A DNA stretch of 64,000 nt from NCBI GenBank assembly GCA_018402085.1, contig JAGYJM010000002.1, positions 2,371,501 through 2,435,500 of the forward strand, read 5' to 3'. Shown in pieces: positions 42,093-51,567 of the stretch. A model generated the notes under the pieces. That model made no database searches. It was not told the origin of the DNA and saw only the letters and a program-made list of their open reading frames with translations. Source of the stretch: Flavobacteriales bacterium. GTDB lineage: Bacteria > Bacteroidota > Bacteroidia > Flavobacteriales_D > Sanyastnellaceae. The stretch's first letter is position 1. Each line of letters opens with the position of its first letter. Position numbers and translations under genes: made by a program.

Positions 42093-44717
42093 ATGGATCT
42101 CGGAAAATTCACTATAAAATCGCAAGAAGCGATACAGCAGGCGCAGAACATCGCGATGGGGAATAATCACCCTACGCTCGATAACCTTCATTTGCTGAAA
42201 GGTATACTGGAGGTTGACGAAAATGTCGCCCCATACCTGTTAAAGAAACTCGACGTCAACGTCGCCATTTTCACGAAGGCGCTCGAGCGCATGATTGAAG
42301 GCCTGCCGAAAGTTGAAGGCGGTGACCTGCACATGTCGCGCGACCTCAACAAGGTGCTCGTCAAATCGCAGAACCTGCTTAAAGACTTTAACGACGAATA
42401 CGTATCGATTGAACATTTGCTGCTCGCCATGGCTGAAGGGTCAGACCAGGCAGCGCGCCTATTGAAAGACAACGGCGTCGCGCCGAAGAACCTGAAAGCG
42501 GCGGTACTTGAGCTGCGTAAAGGCGGACGTGTCACCTCTGCTTCGCAGGAAGACACCTACAATTCACTGAACAAGTACGCGAAGAACCTAAACGAGCTTG
42601 TGAACGAAGGCAAGCTTGACCCGGTGATCGGACGCGATGATGAAATTCGACGTGTACTGCAGATTTTGAGTCGGCGTACAAAGAATAACCCGATTCTGAT
42701 AGGTGAGCCGGGCGTGGGTAAAACCGCTATCGCTGAGGGCATCGCCCACCGTATTGTGGACGGAGATATTCCGGAAAATCTGCAATCAAAAACCTTGTAC
42801 TCGCTCGATATGGGCGCACTTGTCGCCGGAGCGAAGTATAAAGGTGAATTTGAAGAACGCCTCAAGTCGGTCGTGAAGGAGGTGCAAAGCTCAGACGGAA
42901 ATGTGATTCTCTTCATTGACGAGATTCACACCCTTGTGGGCGCAGGTGGTGGTGAAGGCGCCATGGATGCAGCGAACATCCTGAAGCCGGCACTGGCGCG
43001 GGGTGAACTTCGCGCCATCGGTGCGACGACCCTAAATGAGTACCAGAAGTACTTTGAAAAAGACAAGGCACTGGAACGTCGCTTCCAGAAAGTGATGGTG
43101 GATGAGCCCGACCGCGACAGTGCCGTGAGTATTCTGCGCGGGATCAAAGAAAAGTACGAGAACCACCACAAGGTGCAGATCAAAGACGAAGCGATCATCG
43201 CGGCAGTTGAATTGTCGCAGCGCTACATCAGCGATCGCTTCTTGCCGGATAAAGCGATTGACCTCATCGATGAGGCCGCAAGTAAACTCCGCATGGAAAT
43301 CAATTCGAAGCCCGCTGAACTCGATGAGCTGGATCGTCGCATCATGCAGATTGAGATCGAGCGCGAGGCCATCAAACGTGAAGGCGACGAGCAGAAGATT
43401 GCCGAACTCGGCAAAGAACTCGCCGAGCTGAACAACCAGCGCGATGCCCTTCAAGCCCGTTGGCAAGCCGAGAAGGATGTGGTCGATCAAATCCAGAATG
43501 GTAAGAAAGAGATGGAGAACCTCAAGCTCGAAGCTGAACGTGCCGAACGCGAAGGTGATTACGGAAAAGTCGCTGAAATCCGCTACGGACGACTCAAGGA
43601 GCTTGAGCACAGCATCGAAGAAGGCAAGCACAAACTCGCCGAGATGCAGACGCAGAGCAAGATGATCAAAGAAGAGGTTGACTCTGAAGAGGTGGCTGAC
43701 GTCGTCTCAAACTGGACCGGAATACCGGTATCGAAAATGATCGAAAGCGAACGCTCGAAATTGCTCCGACTCGAAGACGAACTCGGTAAGCGGGTGGTTG
43801 GCCAACACGAAGCCATCATCGCCGTGTCGGATGCCGTGCGTCGCTCACGCAGCGGCCTTGCAGACGACAAAAAGCCGATCGGTAGTTTCATCTTCCTCGG
43901 TACGACCGGCGTGGGTAAAACTGAGTTGGCGAAAGCGCTCAGCGAGTTCCTCTTCAGCGATGAGAACGCCATGACGCGGATCGATATGAGCGAATACCAG
44001 GAACGCCACAGTGTGAGCCGTCTGGTGGGTGCACCTCCGGGGTATGTCGGCTACGATGAAGGCGGACAACTCACCGAAGCGGTACGTCGCAAGCCCTACA
44101 GCGTGGTGTTGCTCGATGAAATCGAGAAAGCCCACCCGGATGTCTTCAACATCCTGCTGCAGGTGCTTGACGACGGTCGCCTAACCGACAACAAAGGTCG
44201 CGTGGTGAACTTCAAGAACACCATCATCATCATGACTTCGAACACCGGTAGTCCCCTGATTCAGGAGAACTACGACAAGATGGCTCCTGGTGATGAAAAA
44301 GGCACCTTCAACCGCACAAAGATGGCCGTAATGGAGTTGCTCCGACAAGAAGTCCGTCCGGAATTCCTCAACCGGATCGACGAGACCATCATGTTCACGC
44401 CATTGACGCGAGAACAGATCAAAGACGTGGTACGTCTGCAACTCGCAGGATTGAAAGAACGCCTTGAAGCGGCGAACATCCAGCTGGTGGCCAGCCAGGA
44501 TGCCCTTGACTATCTCGCAGAGCGGGGTTACGATCCGCAGTTCGGTGCACGTCCGGTCAAGCGCGTCATTCAGAAGGAGGTCCTCAACGAGCTCTCAAAA
44601 GCGCTCTTGAGCAATACCGTTGACAAAAATGATCAGGTGGTACTTGATGTCTTTGACGGCAAGGTGGTGTTCAGGAAGAAGCTGGAAGAGGAGGACGTGG
44701 TTGAGATTATGGCGTGA
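42093..44717 (+). CDS. clpB: ATP-dependent disaggregase ClpB
   Basis: 874 residues. The N-terminal Clp-N repeat region is followed by AAA-1 with Walker A GEPGVGKT (about 207-214) and Walker [22 protein letters not shown] coiled-coil M domain runs about 400-530, which distinguishes ClpB from ClpA/ClpC. AAA-2 has [11 protein letters not shown] and the sensor region. It rescues aggregated proteins with DnaK/DnaJ in the cytosol. Preceded by long repeat-rich DNA; probably heat-inducible, but no proven operator is visible. Confidence 0.98.
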   Translation: MDLGKFTIKSQEAIQQAQNIAMGNNHPTLDNLHLLKGILEVDENVAPYLLKKLDVNVAIFTKALERMIEGLPKVEGGDLHMSRDLNKVLVKSQNLLKDFNDEYVSIEHLLLAMAEGSDQAARLLKDNGVAPKNLKAAVLELRKGGRVTSASQEDTYNSLNKYAKNLNELVNEGKLDPVIGRDDEIRRVLQILSRRTKNNPILIGEPGVGKTAIAEGIAHRIVDGDIPENLQSKTLYSLDMGALVAGAKYKGEFEERLKSVVKEVQSSDGNVILFIDEIHTLVGAGGGEGAMDAANILKPALARGELRAIGATTLNEYQKYFEKDKALERRFQKVMVDEPDRDSAVSILRGIKEKYENHHKVQIKDEAIIAAVELSQRYISDRFLPDKAIDLIDEAASKLRMEINSKPAELDELDRRIMQIEIEREAIKREGDEQKIAELGKELAELNNQRDALQARWQAEKDVVDQIQNGKKEMENLKLEAERAEREGDYGKVAEIRYGRLKELEHSIEEGKHKLAEMQTQSKMIKEEVDSEEVADVVSNWTGIPVSKMIESERSKLLRLEDELGKRVVGQHEAIIAVSDAVRRSRSGLADDKKPIGSFIFLGTTGVGKTELAKALSEFLFSDENAMTRIDMSEYQERHSVSRLVGAPPGYVGYDEGGQLTEAVRRKPYSVVLLDEIEKAHPDVFNILLQVLDDGRLTDNKGRVVNFKNTIIIMTSNTGSPLIQENYDKMAPGDEKGTFNRTKMAVMELLRQEVRPEFLNRIDETIMFTPLTREQIKDVVRLQLAGLKERLEAANIQLVASQDALDYLAERGYDPQFGARPVKRVIQKEVLNELSKALLSNTVDKNDQVVLDVFDGKVVFRKKLEEEDVVEIMA

Positions 44718-44719
44718 CC

Positions 44720-44760
44720 ATGGACTCATAGACTCATGGACTCATGGACCTATCGACTAT
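44720..44760. repeat. 8-bp unit array (ATNGACNN)5
   Basis: ATGGACTC, ATAGACTC, ATGGACTC, ATGGACCT, ATCGACTA directly after the clpB stop. These are the reverse complement of the GTCNAT unit found elsewhere. Confidence 0.75.
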
Positions 44761-44786
44761 TAGCGAGGTAGGTAGGAAGTGAGGTA

Positions 44787-44873
44787 GGGAAACTGGGAAA
44801 CTGGGAAACTGGGAAACTGGGAAACTGGGAAACTGGGAAACTGGGAAACTGGGAAACTGGGAAACTGGGAAAA
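44787..44873. repeat. 8-bp tandem repeat (GGGAAACT)10
   Basis: Ten perfect copies of GGGAAACT followed by GGGAAAA. The longest pure octamer array in the window, downstream of the ATNGAC array at 44720 in the same order seen at 51572. Confidence 0.95.
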
Positions 44874-44912
44874 AATTAATTCATGTACGTGAAATCAGCA
44901 ATTTCGACGGTT

Positions 44913-44970
44913 GCTCCCCTCGCTGAGGGGAGCTGTCGATTTTCACAAAGTGAAAGATCGACTGAGGGGT
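44913..44970 (-). repeat. nested-hairpin element
   Basis: GCTCCCCT, loop CGCTG, AGGGGAGC, then an outer stem around TCGATTTTCACAAAGTGAAA and GATCGACTGAGGGGT. Opposite in orientation to the copy at 45024. Confidence 0.8.
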
Positions 44971-45023
44971 ATGCGGGGCTCTGAGAGGTTGATTGCACTT
45001 GCTTTCAGAAGGACTCCTAAATA

Positions 45024-45073
45024 CCCCCCAGTCCCGCTTCAGCGGGACAGCCCCCCTAATTTCAGGGGGGGCT
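45024..45073 (+). repeat. nested-hairpin element
   Basis: ACCCCCCA, outer stem GTCCCGCT / AGCGGGAC, then AGCCCCCCT, loop AATTTC, AGGGGGGGCT. With the copy at 44913 it makes a pair whose outer stems face each other. Confidence 0.8.
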
Positions 45074-45225
45074 TATTCATATCTACAGCTAAAACATGGC
45101 GTCCCCTCATTGATGCCTGGGAAATTCAGTCGCGCGCGATAATGCGCTGACCTCCGATCACCGATCCACGATCCCCGATCCATCGAGGCAGGATGATTGA
45201 TCCTGGAGTGGGGGTGATTCAACAC

Positions 45226-45337
45226 AAACAACCGCCACAATGCTTCGCATTGTTGGCAGTTTTGTTTTTAGCCGCACCTGCAGGCAAGCCAGCGTGCGGC
45301 TAAAAACAAAACCGCCATCAGTTCTCTGATGGCGGTT
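45226..45337 (-). terminator. three stacked hairpins, terminator of the tRNA-Ser/tRNA-Pro unit
   Basis: On the minus strand, AACCGCCATCAG / CTGATGGCGGTT with a 4-nt loop (45310-45337) is followed by TTTTGTTTTT, a classic terminator. Behind it is a perfect 19-bp inverted repeat, GTTTTGTTTTTAGCCGCAC (45259-45277) and its complement (45294-45312), and an imperfect hairpin around AATGCTTCGCATT (45233-45253). Confidence 0.85.
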
Positions 45338-45346
45338 CTTGTGTTG

Positions 45347-45421
45347 TCGGGGCGGCAGGATTCGAACCTGCGACCCCCTGGTCCCAAACCAGGTGCGCTA
45401 ACCGGACTGCGCTACGCCCCG
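45347..45421 (-). tRNA. tRNA-Pro (anticodon TGG)
   Basis: Cloverleaf on the minus strand: acceptor CGGGGCG/CGCCCCG, D arm GCGCAGTCCGGTTAGCGC, anticodon stem CCTGG/CCAGG with loop TTTGGGA (anticodon TGG), T arm GCAGG-TTCGAAT-CCTGC, discriminator A. CCA is not encoded. Confidence 0.96.
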
Positions 45422-45465
45422 AACTACTATCTTTTATTCTCTTCGCCTCTCGGCTCGAGAGGTTG

Positions 45466-45549
45466 CGGAGAGACTGGGACTCGAACCCAGGGACCGAATA
45501 CTCGGTCACAGCTTAGCAGGCTGCTGCATTACCACTCTGCCACCTCTCC
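45466..45549 (-). tRNA. tRNA-Ser (anticodon GCT)
   Basis: A class II tRNA on the minus strand: acceptor GGAGAGG/TCTCTCC, anticodon loop CTGCTAA (anticodon GCT), long variable arm with GACCGA/TCGGTC pairing, T arm CTGGG-TTCGAGT-CCCAG, discriminator G. It is probably co-transcribed with tRNA-Pro 44 nt downstream; the gap holds a small CCTCTCG/CGAGAGG hairpin. Confidence 0.95.
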
Positions 45550-45624
45550 TTCGGCCTTTGCCGGGGTGCAAAAGTAAGGAATAGGCTTAAACTGACCATA
45601 GCCTGAATGAAATTTTTCAGCGTA

Positions 45625-47754
45625 TCAGTGGGGAGACGTTCCGGGGGCATCCGTGCTTTCCCTTTCCGGGTAGGCAATGCGGGCGTGATAGATATTCTTC
45701 AACTTCCTTCTGAAGACCTGCTTGACCGTGCTGATTTCGCGGAAAGTAATGGCCGCATTATCGAACTGCCCCATTTTTTCCTGATGGCGAATGATGCCTT
45801 CAACCAACTTTTCAATGCTCTCTTCGCTGTAATCTTTGAGGCTTCGCGAAGCGGCCTCCACACTGTCGGCCATCATCACTACTGCTGTTTCACGGCTGAA
45901 AGGTTTTGGTCCGGGGTAGGTGAAAGCTTCAGGATCTACCTGATCTTCTCCCCTTTCATTGATGGCGTTGCGGTAGAAGTATTCCACCCGCGTAGTACCG
46001 TGGTGGGTGCGAATGAAGTCTATGATTTCTTCGGGCAGCCGATTCTTCCGGGCCATCTCAATGCCCCGGATTACATGTCTGATGATAATCTTTGCGCTTT
46101 CTTCATCACTGATATCATCATGCGGATTGAAGGTGTACTGGTTCTCAGTAAAAAACTGCGGAGCCTCCATCTTTCCGATGTCATGGTACAGCGCACCAGC
46201 TCTGACCAGGAGGGCATTTCCGCCAATAGTGCGGATCGCTTCTTCAGCGAGGTTAGCCACCTGAAGCGTGTGCTGAAAGGTTCCGGGCGCCTTTTCACTC
46301 ATCTCGCGAAGCAACACGTTGTTGGAGTCGGATATTTCGAGCAGGCTCACCTCCGACACAAAGCCGAAGGAGCGCTCAAAGAAGTAGATGAGCGGAAAGG
46401 CCAGCATCGACAGCACGGCGTTGCCACCAAACCACGCGTAGGTATTCCAGTGAATGCCCTGAAAGCTTCCTTCCTGAATAATATTCAATCCGAGATAGGT
46501 AGCGGCATAGCTGATAAAGATGACCAGTGCCGCATTGAAAAACTGCGATCTCCTTGAAAGTGAGCGCATTCCGTACAGCAAAAGAATGCCGGCGAAGCTG
46601 TGCAGGAAAACGAACTCAAAGGCACTCGGCACAATAAATGCCAACATGAAAACGCTGACAATGTGCAGCAATAAGGCAAGTCTTGCATCATAAAAGGTAC
46701 GCACCACGATTGGCAGAATACAAAGTGGCGCTATATAAATGTTGAGTACGTCTACCTCCAATGCCAGTTTCACAGAGAGCGCCATCAACAGGATCAGCAC
46801 CAGCATAAAGGTGACCCTGCTTGGGTCATCGAGAATTTCGGGGCGCAGCATGCGCAGCACAATCACCACGGCCAGTAAGCCCAGCCCGATCAATAGTGCT
46901 TGTCCGAGCAGAATAATCCACCAGCTTCGCCCCTTCCCTGCGCGCTTTTCGAAGGTCGCTTCAACCGACTTCAGCTCGCGCATCTGCTCGAGGCCAATCT
47001 GTTCGCCTTTGCGAACAATCAGCTCACCGGCCTCTAATTTACCTGTAACCGTCTGGATGGCATTGAGCCTGCCGCGAATGAACCGTTCAGTGGCTTCACG
47101 ATCGTGAATCAGGTTATAACTGAGATGCTGCTGGAGAATGGGCTCGAGGAATTCGCGATCGACCCGACGCTCTTTTTCCAGTAGCTTACGCACTTCTTGT
47201 GCGGCCTCCGCGAGGGTCTTGAGATCTCTGCGCTCCAGTTCGGTCAGGTAAGCACCTTCCGAGACCCGAATGGCGGCTTCCGGCTCCATTCCTTCGTGCG
47301 CAGGAGCAAGGTCTATGATCCCGGCACGCAATACCGCATCCGCCGCTTTTGCGGCGCTTTCAACATGCCTTTCCAACCCCAGACTATCGGCACGATCACC
47401 CTTAAACAGGTCAGTCAAGCCTCCCTGCAGGCGGGTGTCCCACATGGTACGAATGGTCGATTCAATTCGCTCAAGCGCTATCCGGCTCACTGAAGTGTCT
47501 CGCAGATAAACAGGAGGAGCTTGCTCACGTATGGCCTGTTGCTCTTCTGCCACCTCGCTGTCGAGTTTCTCTACTTCGAGGTCAAAGGGCGCAAAAAAGT
47601 CTTCGTATTGCCATACGCGTCCTTCACTGAACTCATACTTAAACTGCCCTTCGCGCGGGTAGATGTAGAGCATAAGCGCCAGGCAGGCCGCAAAGAGCAG
47701 GCTTACGAGAATGACATTGTGTGCGTCGCGGATACGTTCAAACCATTGCTGCAT
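45625..47754 (-). CDS. 7TM-HD (PgpH-like) cyclic-di-AMP phosphodiesterase
   Basis: 709 residues. One N-terminal membrane helix (VILVSLLFAACLALMLYIY), a large extracytoplasmic 7TMR-HDED domain (to about 290), seven membrane helices, and a cytosolic HD domain with HTLQVANLAEEA, ALYHDIGKM, HPHDD-type NPHDDIS and IRTHHGTTR. The metal ligands look complete. PgpH-type enzymes hydrolyse c-di-AMP to pApA and affect osmolyte and wall homeostasis. I chose the ATG at 47754; a TACTTTCG element ends 4 nt upstream. An upstream in-frame ATG (47775) lies before this element. Confidence 0.93.
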   Translation of the reverse strand: MQQWFERIRDAHNVILVSLLFAACLALMLYIYPREGQFKYEFSEGRVWQYEDFFAPFDLEVEKLDSEVAEEQQAIREQAPPVYLRDTSVSRIALERIESTIRTMWDTRLQGGLTDLFKGDRADSLGLERHVESAAKAADAVLRAGIIDLAPAHEGMEPEAAIRVSEGAYLTELERRDLKTLAEAAQEVRKLLEKERRVDREFLEPILQQHLSYNLIHDREATERFIRGRLNAIQTVTGKLEAGELIVRKGEQIGLEQMRELKSVEATFEKRAGKGRSWWIILLGQALLIGLGLLAVVIVLRMLRPEILDDPSRVTFMLVLILLMALSVKLALEVDVLNIYIAPLCILPIVVRTFYDARLALLLHIVSVFMLAFIVPSAFEFVFLHSFAGILLLYGMRSLSRRSQFFNAALVIFISYAATYLGLNIIQEGSFQGIHWNTYAWFGGNAVLSMLAFPLIYFFERSFGFVSEVSLLEISDSNNVLLREMSEKAPGTFQHTLQVANLAEEAIRTIGGNALLVRAGALYHDIGKMEAPQFFTENQYTFNPHDDISDEESAKIIIRHVIRGIEMARKNRLPEEIIDFIRTHHGTTRVEYFYRNAINERGEDQVDPEAFTYPGPKPFSRETAVVMMADSVEAASRSLKDYSEESIEKLVEGIIRHQEKMGQFDNAAITFREISTVKQVFRRKLKNIYHARIAYPERESTDAPGTSPH

Positions 47755-47758
47755 AGGG

Positions 47759-47766
47759 CGAAAGTA
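47759..47766 (-). promoter_or_regulatory. -7 element TACTTTCG four nt before the ATG at 47754
   Basis: A minus-strand TAnnTTYG element followed by CCCT and the ATG of the 7TM-HD gene. It sits in the 25-nt gap after the DASS transporter stop. Confidence 0.5.
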
Positions 47767-47779
47767 CGGAATCAAAGGT

Positions 47780-49216
47780 TCAGAAGCTGTTCAGCCAGGG
47801 TTCAAGCAGGTACCAGCAGAACAGAGTCGCAAAGATGACTGCCACGAGGTTAAGCACCAATCCGGTGCGGGCCATTTGAGGTATTCGTATCTCTCCACTG
47901 GCGAACACGATTGCATTTGGTGGCGTGGCCATAGGAAGCATGAAGGCGCAACTTGCCGCCAGTGTAACCGGCACGGCGAACTGCAACGGCGCGATGTTCA
48001 TGCCTTCTGCAATTGCGCCAACTATAGGAACAAAGACCACAACCAACGCGAGGTTGCTCATCATCTCCGTGAGAAAAAGTGCTGCGAGTACGAGTAACAG
48101 GGTCAGCGCGAAAACGCCCAAAGCCTCCTGAGCAGCGAAACCATCGGCCACCCATTCAATCAGTCCGCTCTGCTTAAACCCATTTGCAATAGCCAGTCCG
48201 CCGCCAAATAGCAGTAAAATACCCCACGGCAGCTTCTCGGTATTCTCCCATTCGAGCAGCCGCTCATCTTTGCGATCGCCTGAAGGCACCAGAAATAGGG
48301 AAATACCACTCATCATGGCAATGCTGCTATCGTTGAGCTGTATCACATTCTGCAGGTCATTCAGCAGGCCTTTGAAAATCCACAGCGCGGCGGTCAGTCC
48401 GAAAATCCAAAGCACACGAAACTCGCTGTTGCGCAGTTTCCCGAGTTTAAGAAGCTCTTCATCTACGAGGTTTTTAGCCGCGCGAAAGCGCGGGATGCGC
48501 AGCGGATGCAGTACAAATGCAAGGAGAAAATACACGCTTGTCAGCATCAACACCGAGAAAGGAAGCCCGATCATCATCCATTGTCCGAAACCAATATCGA
48601 TACCGTAGGTTTCGCTAATGATTCCTGCCATCGCGGCATTCGGCGGTGTGCCTACGAGGGTTGCGATTCCGCCGCAGTTGGCGCTGTAGGCAATGCCGAG
48701 CAGCAGCACAAGGGCGAAGCGTCTCACCATTTTCGGATCTTCAATGTGATCGCGCAGCAGTGCGATGACACTTGTAGCAATGGGGAGCATCATCAGCGTA
48801 GTAGCCGTATTGCTGATCCACATACTCAGCAGGGCGGTGGCCAGCATGAATCCGAGCACGATGTGTTTGGCGCTGCTGCCCATAGCGGCAACGATCCGTA
48901 AGGCGATGCGCCGGTGGAGGTTCCATTTCTCCATGGCGAGGGCAACGAGAAATCCTCCCATGAAGAGAAAGACATATTTACTACCATAGGCTGTGGCAGT
49001 TTGATCCACGGGCATGACTCCGGTCAGGGGGTACAGCACAAGTGGAAGCACTGCAGTAACCGCGATGGGCACGGCTTCGGTGACCCACCAGATGAGCATC
49101 CACGCGGCCACGGCAAGCATTTGGGTGGCGTCTGTTGAAAGTACAGCACCTTCACTGAGCAGGAGCAAGGTGAACGCCAGGGGGCCCGATATAACTTTAA
49201 GAGCGCGGGGATTCAT
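47780..49216 (-). CDS. DASS/SLC13 family anion transporter
   Basis: 478 residues with about 11-12 membrane helices. Two SNT signatures mark the family: SNTATTLMMLPIA in the first half, and LTEMMSNLALVVVFVP in the second half, where SN is kept and Thr is replaced by Leu. WWVTEAVPIAVTAVLP near residue 45 is typical. Members move dicarboxylates, sulfate or phosphate with sodium. The substrate cannot be told. The start overlaps the stop of the EEP hydrolase gene by 4 nt. Confidence 0.92.
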   Translation of the reverse strand: MNPRALKVISGPLAFTLLLLSEGAVLSTDATQMLAVAAWMLIWWVTEAVPIAVTAVLPLVLYPLTGVMPVDQTATAYGSKYVFLFMGGFLVALAMEKWNLHRRIALRIVAAMGSSAKHIVLGFMLATALLSMWISNTATTLMMLPIATSVIALLRDHIEDPKMVRRFALVLLLGIAYSANCGGIATLVGTPPNAAMAGIISETYGIDIGFGQWMMIGLPFSVLMLTSVYFLLAFVLHPLRIPRFRAAKNLVDEELLKLGKLRNSEFRVLWIFGLTAALWIFKGLLNDLQNVIQLNDSSIAMMSGISLFLVPSGDRKDERLLEWENTEKLPWGILLLFGGGLAIANGFKQSGLIEWVADGFAAQEALGVFALTLLLVLAALFLTEMMSNLALVVVFVPIVGAIAEGMNIAPLQFAVPVTLAASCAFMLPMATPPNAIVFASGEIRIPQMARTGLVLNLVAVIFATLFCWYLLEPWLNSF

Positions 49217-50055
49217 TTCGCCTCAGCCGGAAGAATGATAAAGTAAGGCTGGTGATCCGAAAGGAAGAAACCGTACTTGATCTGTTCATTGATGCAAGCC
49301 CAAACGACCTCACCGGCGTTGGTGAAGATGTAATCAAGCCGCTTCATGTGAATATCATCCGGATCGAAAGAGGTGTAGGTTGCCAGCGTGGTTCTGCATC
49401 TGCGCTTTGCGCTGTCATGGCTATCGCTGAGAGGGGCTGCGTTCAGCAGTTTATAAGCTTCTTCGTCAGGCTCGGTGTTGAAGTCTCCCATGAGGAGCAC
49501 AACGTCTTGGTTGTTGCTGACGGCATATCCTCGGAGCAATCGCGCAGCCATTTGTTTTGCCGTTTCTCCGATGTGTGAAAAATGCGTGTTAATCACCCTG
49601 TAGGTTTGTCGGGTTTGCTTGTGTTGCAGGATCACAATCGTTGCGATGCGCGGCATTTGGGCATCCCAGCCGATGCTCCCTGTTTGTTTCGGGAAGGGCG
49701 ACAGCCAGATCGTTTCACCATGGATAAACTCAAACTCGAAGGTATTCCAGAACACCGGAGAGAATTCCCCCTTGCGCCTGCCGTCGTCTCGTCCGACCCC
49801 ATACCATTCATGATGGCTGAGCTTCCCTGCGATATAGTCGACCTGATGAGCGAGTGCCTCCTGTACGCCGATGATGTCATTGAACATGATCACCTCCGCA
49901 ACTTCATCACGGCGGTCTTCCCAGGGAAGAGGATCGGCAGGGTTGTCATAACGGATATTGTAGGTCATGACCTGCACTTCTGCATCCTGCGCTTTTGCGC
50001 AGAAAGCGAATAAAAAAGCAGCGACGAAGAAGCAAAGCTGGATGACCCGTATCAT
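49213..50055 (-). CDS. exported endonuclease/exonuclease/phosphatase (EEP) family protein
   Basis: 280 residues with a signal peptide (LCFFVAAFLFAFCAKAQ). EEP motifs: MTYNIRYDN, IGVQEALAHQ, NTHFSHIG, LLMGDFNTEPDE, RLDYIFTN and LSDHQPYF, giving the full metal/acid-base set. In Bacteroidota such exported proteins act on phosphate esters or nucleic acid outside the cytoplasm. A TATCTTCG element lies 16 nt upstream of the ATG; smpB ends 35 nt further up. Confidence 0.93.
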   Translation of the reverse strand: MIRVIQLCFFVAAFLFAFCAKAQDAEVQVMTYNIRYDNPADPLPWEDRRDEVAEVIMFNDIIGVQEALAHQVDYIAGKLSHHEWYGVGRDDGRRKGEFSPVFWNTFEFEFIHGETIWLSPFPKQTGSIGWDAQMPRIATIVILQHKQTRQTYRVINTHFSHIGETAKQMAARLLRGYAVSNNQDVVLLMGDFNTEPDEEAYKLLNAAPLSDSHDSAKRRCRTTLATYTSFDPDDIHMKRLDYIFTNAGEVVWACINEQIKYGFFLSDHQPYFIILPAEAK

Positions 50056-50071
50056 GTAGGAAAGATTCAGG

Positions 50072-50079
50072 CGAAGATA
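50072..50079 (-). promoter_or_regulatory. -7 element TATCTTCG of the EEP-DASS pair
   Basis: A minus-strand TAnnTTYG element 16 nt before the ATG at 50055, in the short gap after smpB. Confidence 0.4.
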
Positions 50080-50090
50080 AGAAACCCGTA

Positions 50091-50531
50091 TCAGCCGGTG
50101 CGGCGGTCGATTTCGCGTTTAAGATCTTTCTGCTTAAGTGATTCACGTTTATCATGCATTTTTTTACCCTTCGCGACGGCGATTTTCATTTTCGCGAGGC
50201 CTTTCTCATTGATGAATACTTCGAGGGGTACGATTGTAGAAGAATCGTCGCGCATTTTGCGCTCCAGCTTACTCAACTCGCTGCGGTTCAAAAGCAGCTT
50301 GCGGTCTCGCTTGGGCTTGTGGTTTGCGTAACTGCCCTGCTCATACTCAGCGATGTACATGTTCACCACAAACAATTCACCCTTTTTCATTTTGCAGAAG
50401 GCTTCGGTAATGCTTGCCTTTCCGGCTCGAATCGACTTGATTTCGGTTCCGGTCAGTTGAATTCCTGCTGTGAACTCATCATCAAGGAAGTAACGGTAGG
50501 AGGCTTTCTTATTTTTAATTTCAACGGGCAT
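50091..50531 (-). CDS. smpB: SsrA-binding protein SmpB
   Basis: 146 residues. It binds tmRNA and delivers it to stalled ribosomes. Typical motifs: [52 protein letters not shown], and the basic tail [17 protein letters not shown] chose the ATG at 50531; 29 extra upstream codons come from a CAGACSG repeat tract and are not homologous. A TACCTTCG element ends 4 nt before the ATG. Confidence 0.96.
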   Translation of the reverse strand: MPVEIKNKKASYRYFLDDEFTAGIQLTGTEIKSIRAGKASITEAFCKMKKGELFVVNMYIAEYEQGSYANHKPKRDRKLLLNRSELSKLERKMRDDSSTIVPLEVFINEKGLAKMKIAVAKGKKMHDKRESLKQKDLKREIDRRTG

Positions 50532-50535
50532 AGAA

Positions 50536-50543
50536 CGAAGGTA
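50536..50543 (-). promoter_or_regulatory. -7 element TACCTTCG four nt before the smpB ATG
   Basis: A minus-strand TAnnTTYG element followed by TTCT and the ATG. Confidence 0.5.
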
Positions 50544-50565
50544 CGGAATAGATCGCGGATCGGGG

Positions 50566-50610
50566 ATGGCAGACGGCAGACCGCAGACCGCAGACGGCAG
50601 ACCGACCTCG
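50566..50610. repeat. 7-bp tandem repeat (CAGACSG)5
   Basis: CAGACGG, CAGACCG, CAGACCG, CAGACGG, CAGACCG in direct succession between smpB and the CDF gene. Confidence 0.8.
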
Positions 50611-50650
50611 GGAAACACTATATTCGAAGTACAAACCCCACCCCTTGCGA

Positions 50651-50682
50651 CCGTAAGACCATCAGACCATCAGACCGTAAGC
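50651..50682. repeat. 8-bp tandem repeat (ACCRTMAG)4
   Basis: ACCGTAAG, ACCATCAG, ACCATCAG, ACCGTAAG, ending 7 nt before the ATG of the CDF gene. Confidence 0.7.
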
Positions 50683-50688
50683 CTTTCT

Positions 50689-51567
50689 ATGCATCAACCC
50701 TCGTCGAGCAATACCCGAAACCTGCGCCTGGCCTTCTTCCTGAACCTCGGCTTTGCCGTGCTCGAGTTATTTGGCGGACTCTATACCAACAGTCTGGCGA
50801 TTCTCTCGGATGCCTTTCATGACTTTGGTGATTCAGTGAGTCTCGGACTGGCGTGGTACTTTCAGCACCTGAGTGTGCGCGGACGCGATCACAATTACAC
50901 TTATGGATACCGCCGCTTTTCACTGATGGGAGCCTTGGTGAATAGTTTAATTCTTACTGCGGGTTCGATATTTATTATAGTGAAGGCTATTCCGCGCCTG
51001 CAGTCGCCGGAGGTAACCATGAGCGAAGGCATGGCCGCGCTGGCCGTGGTGGGCATCATCGTAAACTACATCGCTATGCGCATCTTACAGCGCGGACATA
51101 CACTCAACGAGCGGATCGTGAGTTTGCACCTGCTTGAAGATGTGCTAGGTTGGGTAGCGGTGCTTGTGGGTGCCATCCTCATCTACTTCACAGGATGGCA
51201 TGTTATTGATCCGATCCTTTCACTACTTATTGCGGGCATTATTCTTTTCAATGTGGTACGCAACCTTCGTGAAGCGATAGATATCATTCTTCAAAAGGTA
51301 CCGAAAGACATCGATGTCGATCAGTTAACGGCGGAGTTATCAGATATCAAATCAGTGCTGGATGTCTTCGACCTTCACGTCTGGACCTTAGACGGCGAAC
51401 GCATCATTTTGTCTGTCCACCTTGTCGTAGCCCCCGGCCTTGACCGTGAAGACCTTACCGAGATTAAGAACCGGGCTCGCGAGCGGGTACGTGCGCACGG
51501 CATTGGTCATTCTACGATTGAGATCAACTTGCCTGAAGAGGAGTATACCGACGAGCCGGATCGGTAA
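50689..51567 (+). CDS. CDF-family cation (zinc) efflux transporter
   Basis: 292 residues. Six predicted membrane helices with the metal motif SDAFHDFGDS (HxxxD) in helix 2 and a matching HLLEDVLGW (HxxxD) in helix 5. The C-terminal cytosolic domain contains SVLDVFDLHVWTLDG and GIGHSTIEIN, as in CzcD/ZitB proteins. It exports Zn2+ or a similar ion in exchange for protons. I chose the ATG at 50689 (MHQPSSSNTRNLR); the open frame further upstream is repeat DNA. Confidence 0.94.
   Translation: MHQPSSSNTRNLRLAFFLNLGFAVLELFGGLYTNSLAILSDAFHDFGDSVSLGLAWYFQHLSVRGRDHNYTYGYRRFSLMGALVNSLILTAGSIFIIVKAIPRLQSPEVTMSEGMAALAVVGIIVNYIAMRILQRGHTLNERIVSLHLLEDVLGWVAVLVGAILIYFTGWHVIDPILSLLIAGIILFNVVRNLREAIDIILQKVPKDIDVDQLTAELSDIKSVLDVFDLHVWTLDGERIILSVHLVVAPGLDREDLTEIKNRARERVRAHGIGHSTIEINLPEEEYTDEPDR

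Noticed and set aside
43032-43631. 199-codon minus-strand frame
   Set aside because: Shadow of the clpB coding sequence; composition follows clpB codon positions.
45607-46557. 316-codon open frame on the plus strand
   Set aside because: Antisense to the HD domain of the 7TM-HD phosphodiesterase gene; no recognisable protein features.
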